A stretch of DNA of 19,808 bases, from NCBI GenBank assembly GCA_036501535.1, contig DASYAE010000177.1, positions 1 to 19,808 on the forward strand. Direction: 5' to 3'. Shown one piece after another: positions 7,470 to 14,644 of the stretch. The notes below the pieces were generated by a model. It worked only from the letters and a program-made list of their open reading frames with translations. It did no database searches and had not been told where the DNA came from. The number at the start of each line of letters is the position of its first letter. The first letter of the stretch is position 1. This DNA comes from DASYAE01 sp036501535. Its GTDB lineage: Bacteria; Actinomycetota; Actinomycetes; Streptomycetales; Catenulisporaceae. The position numbers and the translations under genes were made by a program.

Positions 7470-9374
7470 TCAGTCGAAGATGAGGTCGAACTGCTCCGAG
7501 GGTGTGGCGATCGACGCCTGACTGGCGATCAACGGCGAGGCGCCGCCGTTGGCCGCGGTGACGATGTCGCCGTTCGCGTGGGCATGGAGGCTGACGCTCC
7601 CGTTGCCGTTGGATATGAGGTCGAACTCCTCCCACGGCCCGATGGCGGTGCGGTTGGCGATCAACGGCGACGCCCCGGCGTTGTCGGCGGTCACGATGTC
7701 GTTGTTCGCGTGCGCGCGCAGGCTCACGCTGCCGTCCGAGTTGGGGATCAGGTCGAAGGTCTCCCACGGCCCGACGGCGGTGCGGTTGGCGATCAACGGC
7801 GAGGCGCCCGCGTTGTCCGCCGTCACGATGTCGTTGTTCGCGTGCGCGCGGAAGCTGATCGGGACGGTGTCGTGCACCAGGTCGAACTCCTCCCACGTCC
7901 CGACCGACGTGCGGTTGGCGATCAACGGCGAGGCGCCCGCGTTGTCCGCCGTCACGATGTCGCCGTTGGTATCGGAGCGGAGGCTGACGCTGCCGTCCGG
8001 ATTGTGGATGAACCCGAACACCTCCCAGTTGCCGACCCCGCCGCGGTTGGCGATCAACGGCGACGCGCCGGCGTTGTCGGCGGTGACCCAGTCGTTGTCG
8101 TTCAGCGACCTGAGGCTCACCGAACCGTCGGTGCCGGTGACCATCTCGAACTCCTCCGGCTTGCCGACCGCCGTGGCGTTCGCGATCAGCGAGGTGGTGC
8201 TGTTCGCCGCGTCCACGTAGTCGCCGTTGGCGTGGGCCTTGAAGCTCACCACCGACACGCTGGTCGAGAATGAGGTCGTGTTGTTGCTGTAGCCGGCCGC
8301 GGTGATGCTGGCCTGCACGGCGTTCTCGGTGGCGTCGGAGGGGTAGCCGGCGGTGACGGCGCCTTCGAAGAACTCGCCGTGGCCCAGATCGCTGTTGTCC
8401 CCGCCGGTGCCCAGCTCGATGGAGTTCTGCACCTTCATCGGGTTGTAGCCGTTCGGCAGCGATCCCGAATACGCCGTGGTCAGCCCGCCGGATTGGCCGC
8501 TGCCGTATTTCAGGGTGAAGTTGGTGCTGCCGTTGTTCTTCTCCCACGTGCTCACGAACGAGCCGGTCTCGCTGGGGATGCTCGACGGGTTTGGGCCGTT
8601 GTTGCTGAAGTACATGCCGTTCTCGAGATCGCCGCCCACCCACGGACCGACGCCGGTGCAGCCGCCGGTCCAGCAGTCGGTGCCGTAGTAGATCGCGTTC
8701 ATCGTGCCGTTGCCGTCGTCGCTGTCGTTGGTCTCGGCCGAGCCGAAGTCGAAGCAGCAGCCGCCGCTGCTGAGGTTGGACGAGCTCAGCATGTAGACGC
8801 CCTCGGGCTGCGAGCCGGTGGGCACGTTCTTTGCGGCGTCGTCGCGGTATCCGGTGCCGATCGCGTTGACGAGCACGCCGTAGGCCGACTGCCCGCCGAC
8901 CGTCACCGGCAGCGCCATGGCGTTCGCACCGAGGTCCGAGCCGTTCGGGCCGGGCCCGCCCAGCCCGTTCGAGCAGCCGGAGCAGGACTTGCCGGCCGAG
9001 ACGGGCAGGTTGTTGCCGTTGGTCGTCTGGTCGTAGATCTCGGTGATGGTGCAGGTGGTGCCGGAGCAGAAGGAGACCTGCGGCGCCGCGTTGACCACCC
9101 CGCCGGTCGATTCGAGCCCGACGTTCAGGAAGCTGCCGTCCGAGGAGCGCTGGATCTGGTAGAGCGGCCCGTTGTACGCCGCGAACAGCGCGCGGGTGGT
9201 GCTGTACGCCGCCTCGCACGGGGTGCCCCCGGACGCGTAGATGTCGCAGGGCAGCGACGTCGCCGCTTCAGCCTTCGTGGCCGCCGTGCCGAAGAGCGGC
9301 ATCGCGATCGCCAGTGAGAGCACGAACGCGGCAAGCAGCCGCGTTCGTCGTCGGAGCGTGGGTTGGACGAGCAC
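7470..9374 (-). CDS. Secreted GH54 alpha-L-arabinofuranosidase with C-terminal fascin-like beta-trefoil repeats
   Basis: Exo-enzyme removing alpha-L-arabinofuranosyl side groups from arabinoxylan or arabinan. GTG 9374 is chosen because GGAGG lies five bases upstream and it gives a clean signal peptide: RRRTR, a hydrophobic core (LLAAFVLSLAIAMPLFG) and cleavage near AEA-AT at 35-38. ATG 9386 (contains that GGAGG) and TTG 9416 are poorer. The catalytic domain (41-362) matches the fungal AbfB/GH54 pattern: LPCDIYASGGTPCEAAYSTT, EIYDQTTNGN, GYR, the adjacent pair C206-C207 (GCCFDFG) that forms a vicinal disulfide in fungal AbfB, GGDLENGM with the probable nucleophile E251, and GTGGDNSD with the probable acid/base D326. 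Residues 376-634 are six ~44-residue repeats (ADNAGASPLIANR) of fascin/trefoil type in place of the usual CBM42. It diverges from the receptor kinase. Confidence 0.93.
   Translation of the reverse strand: MLVQPTLRRRTRLLAAFVLSLAIAMPLFGTAATKAEAATSLPCDIYASGGTPCEAAYSTTRALFAAYNGPLYQIQRSSDGSFLNVGLESTGGVVNAAPQVSFCSGTTCTITEIYDQTTNGNNLPVSAGKSCSGCSNGLGGPGPNGSDLGANAMALPVTVGGQSAYGVLVNAIGTGYRDDAAKNVPTGSQPEGVYMLSSSNLSSGGCCFDFGSAETNDSDDGNGTMNAIYYGTDCWTGGCTGVGPWVGGDLENGMYFSNNGPNPSSIPSETGSFVSTWEKNNGSTNFTLKYGSGQSGGLTTAYSGSLPNGYNPMKVQNSIELGTGGDNSDLGHGEFFEGAVTAGYPSDATENAVQASITAAGYSNNTTSFSTSVSVVSFKAHANGDYVDAANSTTSLIANATAVGKPEEFEMVTGTDGSVSLRSLNDNDWVTADNAGASPLIANRGGVGNWEVFGFIHNPDGSVSLRSDTNGDIVTADNAGASPLIANRTSVGTWEEFDLVHDTVPISFRAHANNDIVTADNAGASPLIANRTAVGPWETFDLIPNSDGSVSLRAHANNDIVTADNAGASPLIANRTAIGPWEEFDLISNGNGSVSLHAHANGDIVTAANGGASPLIASQASIATPSEQFDLIFD
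7473..8249 (-). repeat. Six tandem ~132-bp repeats encoding fascin-like trefoil units
   Basis: Within the GH54 gene, a unit reading roughly SVSLRAHANxDIVTADNAG, then ASPLIANRTAxGPWEEFDLI, occurs six times at 126-135-bp spacing. The DNA is also conserved: GATCAACGGCGA recurs near 7526, 7658, 7793, 7919 and 8053, and a diverged copy (GATCAGCGA) lies near 8185. The middle four copies are nearly identical and the outer two more diverged. Six units correspond to two complete three-fold beta-trefoils. Confidence 0.9.
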
Positions 9375-9379
9375 AAGTG

Positions 9380-9384
9380 CCTCC
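9380..9384 (-). promoter_or_regulatory. Shine-Dalgarno deciding the GH54 start
   Basis: GGAGG on the minus strand, five bases before GTG 9374. It overlaps the upstream in-frame ATG (9386-9384), which therefore cannot use it, so GTG is favoured. Confidence 0.75.
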
Positions 9385-9510
9385 ATCGAATCGGTCGTTG
9401 ACGTTCCGCCGGGCAAGGCAGGGCCGTCCAGCCGAACGACCCGCCCACTTCCTGGCGCCCCGACCTAATCCGCACAGGCCCTCACACGGATCCAGCCTGC
9501 GCGTCTCATC

Positions 9511-9526
9511 GCCGCCGGTCGGCGGC
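9511..9526 (-). promoter_or_regulatory. Inverted repeat in the GH54 leader
   Basis: GCCGCCG and CGGCGGC form a perfect 7-bp inverted repeat with a two-base centre. If transcription starts near 9580 it lies in the untranslated leader, otherwise it is a possible operator. Given the GC content, chance occurrence is possible. Confidence 0.3.
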
Positions 9527-9588
9527 TGAGCTTCGCGATCACTAAGAGGTACGTACACACGAAGACAGCTGATGTGGCGCAGCACACA

Positions 9589-9616
9589 TATTTAGTCGAC
9601 TTCCGGCCTAAGTCAA
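9589..9616 (-). promoter_or_regulatory. Possible GH54 promoter
   Basis: On the minus strand TTGACT (9616-9611) is followed after 16 bases by TAAATA (9594-9589), giving a sigma-70/HrdB-like arrangement in the most AT-rich part of the gap. It implies a leader of about 205 bases before GTG 9374. Confidence 0.4.
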
Positions 9617-9885
9617 GACCGAAGCCCCGCATCAGAGCGACATTTCGTGCGCGCTTCAGCCCATTGAAAGCCTTAGTCACACCCACTGGAGGAACGATCT
9701 CTGGGCTTATGCAGAATATCGGCGAAACGTCTGCCACAGGTGGCCTGGTCGACCTGCGAACACCGTCGACCCGTATCCCGCGGCGCCGAGACCCCGCGCT
9801 GTGCCGTACGGCTGATAACCTCGGCCTGTTTATGCACCGGTACGGCAGGGTGGGTCGACGGAAGCAAGACGAGAGGTACGGGGCA

Positions 9886-12198
9886 TTGGCACACACATCG
9901 GGCGAAGAGCGACGGCTCGGCCGGCGTTACCTGCTGGACGAGCGGGTCGGCCACGGCGCGATGGGGGCCGTCTGGCGGGGACGTGACCTGGACACCGGCG
10001 CGACGGTGGCGATCAAGCTGCTGGCCGAGGCGCTGACCCAGGATCCGGACATCCTGGCCCGCTTCGTCCAGGAGCGCACGGTGCTGCTCGGCCTGCGCCA
10101 CCCGAACCTGGTGTCGATCCACAACATGGTCGTCGAGGACGACCGCCTCGCGCTGGTCATGGACTTCGTCGGCGGCGGCGACCTGCAGCGGCTGCAGCGG
10201 GCCCGCGGCGTGCTGCCCCCGGCCGAGGCGGCGGGCCTCGCCCTGCAGATCTGCCTCGCGCTCGAGGCCATCCACGGCGCCGGCGTGGTGCACCGGGACC
10301 TCAAGCCGGCCAACGTGCTGCTGGACACCTCGACCCGGCCCCCGACCGTCCGGCTGGCCGACTTCGGCGTCGCCCGGATCACCGACAGCTCCCGGATCAC
10401 CTCCCGCACCTCGATCGTCGGCACGCCGTCCTACCTGTCCCCCGAGCTGATCCGCGGCGAGGTCCCGGTGCCCGCAGCGGACATCTACGCCCTCGGCGCC
10501 ACGCTCTACGAGCTGCTGACCGGGCACCCCCCGTTCGAGGGCGGCACCGTCCTGGCGGTGCTGCACCGCCATCTGGAGGAGTCACCGCCGCAGCACCCGC
10601 AGATACCTCCGGCGTTGTGGCCGATCATCGAGGCCTGCCTGCACAAGGACGCCTCGGCCCGGCCCGACGCCCGCGCTCTGGCAAACCTGATATCGCAGGC
10701 CATGCCGGCCGTAGGAGGGTTTTCCGCGCCGCTTCCGCCGCCCCCGGCCGCGCAGACAGCCGACGCGAACCAGCGGACCGGAACCGGCGAGCGCGCGGAC
10801 GATGGCAGCGAGCAGCCGGGCGACGAGCAGGACGAGGCCGGGATGACCGGCATCAGCATCATCTACGAGATGCCGAGCACCTTCTACGGCCAGGTCTCGC
10901 GGACGCCGACCCCGTCCGGACCGCCGCCGAGCGCACCGGCCGCGCCGATCCCGCACCCCGCCGCTTTCCAGTCACCGATTCCGGGCGCGCCGATCTCAGC
11001 GCCAATCACGGCGCCAATTCAAGCGCCGATTCCAGGCGCGCCGAGCACAAGTCGGCACGGCAAGCCCACTCCGGCAGCCGCCCCCGTCCCCGGCCCGGTC
11101 CCGGCTTCGGACGCCGCCCCGCCCCCGACCGGACCGCCGACCCCGTTCCCCGCACCGCGCACCGCTCCGTCCGACGAGACCGTGACGCTCCCCCGGACCC
11201 GGCTGGACGGCCCGAACCACGAATCCACCCCCATCCTTCCGAACGGATACTTCCCGCCGGCCGCCTTCGCGTCCGCCAACCAGTTCGGCGCGCCGGGCAC
11301 CACCGGAACCGGAGGCGGTCACGGCGGCGGCTACAGCGGCGGTCGCAGCGGCGGCGCGGCCGGTCCCGGCGACGGGTATCAGACTCCGGAGTTCACCGCC
11401 CCACCCCCGCCCCCGCCTCCCCGCGGGCGCCGCAGCCGCAGGACCCTGATCACCGTGATCGCCTCCGTCACGGCCGTCCTGGCCGTCGCCGGAGTCGCCG
11501 TGGCCGTCAGCTCGCAGGGCTCGCACTCGCCGAGCGCGGCCGCGGATCCGCACGACTCGACCAGGGCGTCGGGCGGCGCGCTCGGCCACCCGTCGCTGAG
11601 CGCCACGCCGAAGCCGAGCGCCAGCCCCTCGCCCAGCGCCAGCGCGTCGGCCTCGGCCTCCGCGTCTCCGAGCGCCTCCGCCGACAGCTCCGCATCCGCG
11701 GCCCCCGCCACCACGACCGCCAACCTGCCCGTGACCAATCTCGCGCTGGACAAGTCGGTCAGCGTCTCCAGCGTGACCACCTCGGCGGGCTGGTCCGCCG
11801 CCGACGCCGTGGACGGCTCCCTCTCCGCCTCGACGAGCGGCCAGGGCCTCGGCTGGTCCAGCAAGGCGGACACCAGCGCCAGCGCGACCGAGTGGATCGA
11901 GGTCAACCTCGGCGGCAGCTACCCGGTCGACGAGGTCGATCTCTATGCCCGCAACGACTCCAGCTACGTCGGCGACTGCTTCCCGACCGACTTCAGCATC
12001 GAGGTCAGCACCAACGGCAGCAGCTGGACCACCGTGGTGGGCGAGTCCGGCTATCCCAAGCCCGGCGCCGGTGCGATGAAGTTCACCTTCTCCACCCAGA
12101 CGGCGGACTACGTGCGGGTGGTCGGCACCGGCCTGACCGAGGACCAGTACAAGTCGTACTACTTCCAGCTCAAGCAGCTCGAGGTCTTCAACCCCTGA
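9886..12198 (+). CDS. Transmembrane Ser/Thr protein kinase with extracellular F5/8C (discoidin) domain
   Basis: Receptor-type Hanks kinase of 770 residues. Kinase domain about 15-275: P-loop VGHGAMGAV, ATP lysine K44 (VAIK), catalytic loop HRDLKPANVLL with D138, DFG at D159, and activation segment SRTSIVGTPSYLSPE with phosphorylatable Ser/Thr. Then a long Pro/Ala-rich cytosolic linker with short repeats (APITAPIQAPIPGAP), a basic stop (RGRRSRR), one membrane helix (about 521-541), an Ala/Ser/Pro-rich outer stalk, and an F5/8 type C domain (613-770: NLALDKSVSVSS, WIEVNLGG, VDEVDLYAR, YVRVVGTG, FQLKQLEVFNP). F5/8C domains bind glycans or surfaces, so this end probably senses polysaccharide or cell wall (inference). 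TTG 9886 has GAGAGG nine bases upstream; ATG 9832 lacks a site, and ATG 9574 begins in noncoding-like sequence. PknB-type PASTA repeats are absent. Confidence 0.9.
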   Translation: MAHTSGEERRLGRRYLLDERVGHGAMGAVWRGRDLDTGATVAIKLLAEALTQDPDILARFVQERTVLLGLRHPNLVSIHNMVVEDDRLALVMDFVGGGDLQRLQRARGVLPPAEAAGLALQICLALEAIHGAGVVHRDLKPANVLLDTSTRPPTVRLADFGVARITDSSRITSRTSIVGTPSYLSPELIRGEVPVPAADIYALGATLYELLTGHPPFEGGTVLAVLHRHLEESPPQHPQIPPALWPIIEACLHKDASARPDARALANLISQAMPAVGGFSAPLPPPPAAQTADANQRTGTGERADDGSEQPGDEQDEAGMTGISIIYEMPSTFYGQVSRTPTPSGPPPSAPAAPIPHPAAFQSPIPGAPISAPITAPIQAPIPGAPSTSRHGKPTPAAAPVPGPVPASDAAPPPTGPPTPFPAPRTAPSDETVTLPRTRLDGPNHESTPILPNGYFPPAAFASANQFGAPGTTGTGGGHGGGYSGGRSGGAAGPGDGYQTPEFTAPPPPPPPRGRRSRRTLITVIASVTAVLAVAGVAVAVSSQGSHSPSAAADPHDSTRASGGALGHPSLSATPKPSASPSPSASASASASASPSASADSSASAAPATTTANLPVTNLALDKSVSVSSVTTSAGWSAADAVDGSLSASTSGQGLGWSSKADTSASATEWIEVNLGGSYPVDEVDLYARNDSSYVGDCFPTDFSIEVSTNGSSWTTVVGESGYPKPGAGAMKFTFSTQTADYVRVVGTGLTEDQYKSYYFQLKQLEVFNP

Positions 12199-12214
12199 TT
12201 CGCGGAGCCGGGCG

Positions 12215-13141
12215 CTACTGCTTGGATGCCGGCGGCTGCACCGGTCCGGCCGTCTGCTTGTCAGCAGCCTGAGTCCTGATGAAGGCGGCGATCCGCTCGT
12301 TCAGCTCGCCGATCCGGTCGAAGCCGCCGTGGCTGCCGGGCACGACGGCGACCTGCGCGTGCGGCATGCAGGCGGCCCGGTCGCGGGCCTGTTCGGCGGT
12401 GATCAGGGCACTGCGCGCCCCGGTGGTCAGCAGGACCGGCACGGTGATCGCGCGCAGTTCGTCGTCCGTAAGGACACTGGGAAACTTCGGCTCCATCCGG
12501 TAGCCGCGGATGCCTGCCCACATGAGCGTCATCAGTTCCCGCTCCAGCATGGTCGGGTTATCCAGCCATCGGGCGAGGCGGCGGCGCAGCGGCATCGGGG
12601 CCAGGCTCGCCAGGCCATTGATGTAGAGCCACCACCAGAACCGGGCGTCGAGCTTGGTGAGGCCGGCGGGGTCGAGCAGCGTGATGGAGGCGACCCGCTC
12701 GGGCGCGCGCAGCGCCTGGTTCATCGCGACCCAGCCGCCGTAGGAGATGCCGACCAGGTGCGCGGGCCGGTCGGTGAGCTGGTCGAGCAGTTCGTCGAGC
12801 CACGCCGCGCAGGATGCCGGGGGCGTGATCGGGGCGCGCGAGATGCTGGGGTTCGGGTCGCCGGGCATGTCGATCCCGTATACCGGGCCTTCCGCGGCCA
12901 GCGCGGCGACGTGCGGGTACCAGTTCGCGGCGTTGTACCCGGCGCCGGTGAGCAGCACGATCGGCGGTCCGTCGGGGCGCGGCGCATAGGCGTGCACCCG
13001 CGTGGTCGTGGTCGCCGTCTCGACGTCGTACTGCTCGTGGGGCTGTGGCCAGAGTTCGAAGGCCCGCTCGTACGCGGCCGTGAACTTCTCCCTCGCCTCC
13101 GGGCTGACCCAGGATCCTGGTTCGCCCTTGGGTGCCTGCAT
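12215..13141 (-). CDS. Alpha/beta fold hydrolase
   Basis: Cytosolic 308-residue alpha/beta hydrolase (esterase or lipase-like; substrate unknown). ATG 13141 is preceded by GAGGAG at six bases; the frame extends to 13213 without a ribosome site. Features: PIVLLTGAGYNAANWYPH (oxyanion region), YGIDMPGDPNPS, nucleophile elbow GISYGG with S133, and catalytic histidine H271 in VVPGSHGG. The strand normally carrying the catalytic acid reads LLTTGARSAL, with no Asp or Glu at the usual place. No signal peptide. Divergent from the TetR gene with a palindromic operator between them, so it is probably the regulator's target. It converges on the receptor kinase with only 16 bases between stops and no hairpin. 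Confidence 0.88.
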   Translation of the reverse strand: MQAPKGEPGSWVSPEAREKFTAAYERAFELWPQPHEQYDVETATTTTRVHAYAPRPDGPPIVLLTGAGYNAANWYPHVAALAAEGPVYGIDMPGDPNPSISRAPITPPASCAAWLDELLDQLTDRPAHLVGISYGGWVAMNQALRAPERVASITLLDPAGLTKLDARFWWWLYINGLASLAPMPLRRRLARWLDNPTMLERELMTLMWAGIRGYRMEPKFPSVLTDDELRAITVPVLLTTGARSALITAEQARDRAACMPHAQVAVVPGSHGGFDRIGELNERIAAFIRTQAADKQTAGPVQPPASKQ

Positions 13142-13168
13142 GATCGGCTCCTCGCAGCCGGGCCCGCC

Positions 13169-13192
13169 GACCGTCCGACCGTCCGACTGTCG
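13169..13192. repeat. Three tandem 8-mers in the hydrolase leader
   Basis: GACCGTCC occurs twice in a row, followed by the variant GACTGTCG. It lies in the leader of the hydrolase gene, 28-51 bases before its start. Function unknown; could be chance. Confidence 0.4.
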
Positions 13193-13218
13193 GGGCGGGC
13201 CGCCTTCCCGCATTCTTT

Positions 13219-13236
13219 ATGATACGAACGTATCAT
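13219..13236. promoter_or_regulatory. 18-bp palindromic operator between hydrolase and TetR genes
   Basis: ATGATACG-AA-CGTATCAT: perfect 8-bp arms separated by two bases, in an AT-rich patch midway between the divergent starts (13141 and 13275). TATGAT and TATCAT inside it look like -10 boxes, so a dimeric repressor bound here would block both promoters. Size and placement are typical of TetR-family autoregulation. Confidence 0.8.
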
Positions 13237-13274
13237 CAACGAGTCGTGCCGGCAAAGACAGGTACGGTGAGCAG

Positions 13275-13901
13275 GTGCCGAAACGGGTCGATCATGACGA
13301 GCGGCGGCGGCAGATCGCGGACGCGCTGATCCGGACGGCCGCCACGCGCGGGCTGCACGCCGCCGGGATGCGCGAGGTCGCGGCCGAGGCGGGCGTGTCC
13401 CTGCGCCTGGTCCAGTACTACTTCGGCACCAAGGAGGAACTCCTGCTGGCCGCCATGCAGCAGCTGGCGGTCCAGTTCGGCGCTCGGGCCACGGCGCGGT
13501 TCCGGGAGGCGGCCGGATCGGCCGGCCCGGCCGGCCCGCGCGACGTGATCGCCGCCATCCTGGCCGAGGCGCTGCCCGCCGACGAGGACAGGCGCACCTT
13601 CAGCATCGTCAACACGGCCTACCTGGCGCTCTCGCTCACCGACCCGGCGCTGGCGATCGCCCCCCTGGTCAAGAACTCCGGCACGGTGAACGACGTCGTG
13701 GCCGCACAGCTGCGCACGGCCCAGGCCGCCGGCGACACCCCGCCGCACCTGGACCCGGACCTCGAGGCTCTAGGCCTGATGTCCATGTCCGCAGGCCTCG
13801 CCATCAGTGTCCTGGTCGGCCAGTCCGCCATCGAGCAGGCCCAAGCAGTCATCGACTATCACCTGCGCCGCCTGTTCCCCGCCGAAGCCGTCAGCCGGTG
13901 A
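13275..13901 (+). CDS. TetR/AcrR family transcriptional regulator
   Basis: One-component repressor of 208 residues. The N-terminal DNA-binding domain is textbook: RRRQIADALIRTAATRGLHA, AGMREVAAEAGVSLRLVQYY (helix-turn-helix), FGTKEELLLAAM. The remainder is the all-helical ligand/dimer domain (TetR_C type), ending EQAQAVIDYHLRRLFPAEAV. Start is taken as GTG 13275 (VPKRVDHDERRRQ), because upstream sequence runs into the operator; GGTGAG lies only three bases before it, so the ribosome site is weak. Expected to repress itself and the divergent alpha/beta hydrolase through the 13219-13236 palindrome (inference). Its last 11 bases overlap the convergent gene remnant. Confidence 0.92.
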   Translation: MPKRVDHDERRRQIADALIRTAATRGLHAAGMREVAAEAGVSLRLVQYYFGTKEELLLAAMQQLAVQFGARATARFREAAGSAGPAGPRDVIAAILAEALPADEDRRTFSIVNTAYLALSLTDPALAIAPLVKNSGTVNDVVAAQLRTAQAAGDTPPHLDPDLEALGLMSMSAGLAISVLVGQSAIEQAQAVIDYHLRRLFPAEAVSR

Positions 13902-14361
13902 GCCGAGGCCGACCGGCCTTCGCCCAAACGCTGGTGTTCGAGTCGACGGCGAGCAGCGGCACCGACAGCTCACCATCGACGCAGAGTGCTGCATTGCGGT
14001 CTCCGTAACGGCCGACGCATGCCGACGCGATGTGGGCCGCTCCCTCGACCACGACTCGGACGCCGTCGGCGAAGTAGAGCGAGTCCGCGCGCAGGCTGCC
14101 GGTGATGATCACCCGCCCCTGATAGTAGTCGTCGGTGTCCAGATCGACATGCCCGGCCGCGACGAGGTCGCCGTCCACCACGACCACGTACTGGCGGTCG
14201 CCGGTCTCGACAGGCTCATCCGAAATCAGGCCACGCGGATAGTACCGAACGGTCCCGGCCGCGTCGGCTGCCCCCTTGTCCAGCTCGTGCAGATCGGTGA
14301 TCTCGTAGAGCCACGACTGGTCGGCGCGCCGTCGCAGACCACGATTGCGCAGATCAACGAA
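13891..14361 (-). pseudogene. 3' part of a gene for a beta-helix-like repeat protein, no 5' end
   Basis: Clear coding sequence on the minus strand (SWLYEITDLHELDKG … GTVRYYPRGLISDEPVETGD … VVVVDGDLVAAGHVDLD … VIITGSLRADSLYFADG … VVVEGAAHIASACVGRYG … ALCVDGELSVPLLAVD). The recurring GDL/GSL/GEL strands at about 20-residue spacing resemble the parallel beta-helix hypothetical proteins common in actinobacteria and myxobacteria. Above about 14361 the frame stays open but its sequence (strings of Arg, Pro and Cys) is the antisense of another coding fragment and of a terminator. I see no ATG, GTG or TTG with a ribosome site near the coding boundary; GTGs inside VVVV are too far in. Best read as a gene that has lost its start. 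Exact 5' edge uncertain by about 30 bases. Confidence 0.6.
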
Positions 14362-14366
14362 AGCGA

Positions 14367-14555
14367 GGCCCGGCGCAGCACGACCCGTCGACGCTCGGAC
14401 CCGACTGGGCTTTCCTTTTCGGATCGGCCGATACGCCGCCGCACACTCAGGTCTACAGCTGGGAGAACGACTCGTCCCAGGTCGCCGGAGATGTGGTGGT
14501 CGTCGGCGACGGCACCGAGCCCGCCGTCTACACCATCGCCGCGGACAGCGCGTAG
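14367..14555 (+). pseudogene. 3' remnant of an unidentified gene
   Basis: In the plus frame ending at TAG 14553-14555 the last ~60 codons read like a real protein end with actinomycete codon bias: GPAQHDPSTLGPDWAFLFGS, then ADTPPHTQVYSWEND, then VAGDVVVVGDGTEPAVYT, ending IAADSA. The same frame has a stop at 14298-14300 and no start codon with a ribosome site, and a strong terminator follows 25 bases later, as expected behind a true gene end. It was missed by simple ORF calling because it lacks a start. Product not recognised. It abuts the 5' end of the minus-strand remnant at about 14361-14367, so both appear cut at the same place. Confidence 0.55.
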
Positions 14556-14580
14556 CGTCTCGGTCAGACAGCTGATACAC

Positions 14581-14630
14581 GCGGCCGGGGCCGGACCCGG
14601 GCATCGAGCCCCGGATCCGGCCCCGGCCGC
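14581..14630. terminator. 21-bp hairpin terminator
   Basis: Arms 14581-14601 and 14610-14630 pair over 21 bp with one mismatch around an eight-base loop. It lies 25 bases after the plus-strand remnant's stop and 15 bases beyond the stop of the large GH3 gene, serving both strands. Confidence 0.8.
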
Positions 14631-14644
14631 ACGCTACCCACGAA

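Larger units (their letters stand above)
9375..9885. other. Divergent intergenic region between GH54 and the receptor kinase (about 510 bp)
   Basis: No convincing gene. The open frame running from 9574 into the kinase has TTA, AAT, AGA and TCA codons and no G/C third-base bias, unlike the flanking genes. The part from about 9530 to 9720 is visibly richer in A/T. It contains a possible GH54 promoter (9589-9616) and a GC-rich inverted repeat in the GH54 leader (9511-9526). An unpaired GGAGGAACG at 9689 has no start codon at a suitable distance. Confidence 0.7.

Noticed and set aside
7473..8249. CRISPR-like array because of regular repeats
   Set aside because: Repeats are about 132 bp, contiguous and in frame within a coding sequence, with no spacers.
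9574..9885. N-terminal extension of the kinase from ATG 9574, 9709 or 9832
   Set aside because: The added sequence has TTA, AGA and AAT codons without G/C third-base bias, no ribosome site before any of those ATGs, and no kinase homology. TTG 9886 has GAGAGG and begins just before the kinase fold.
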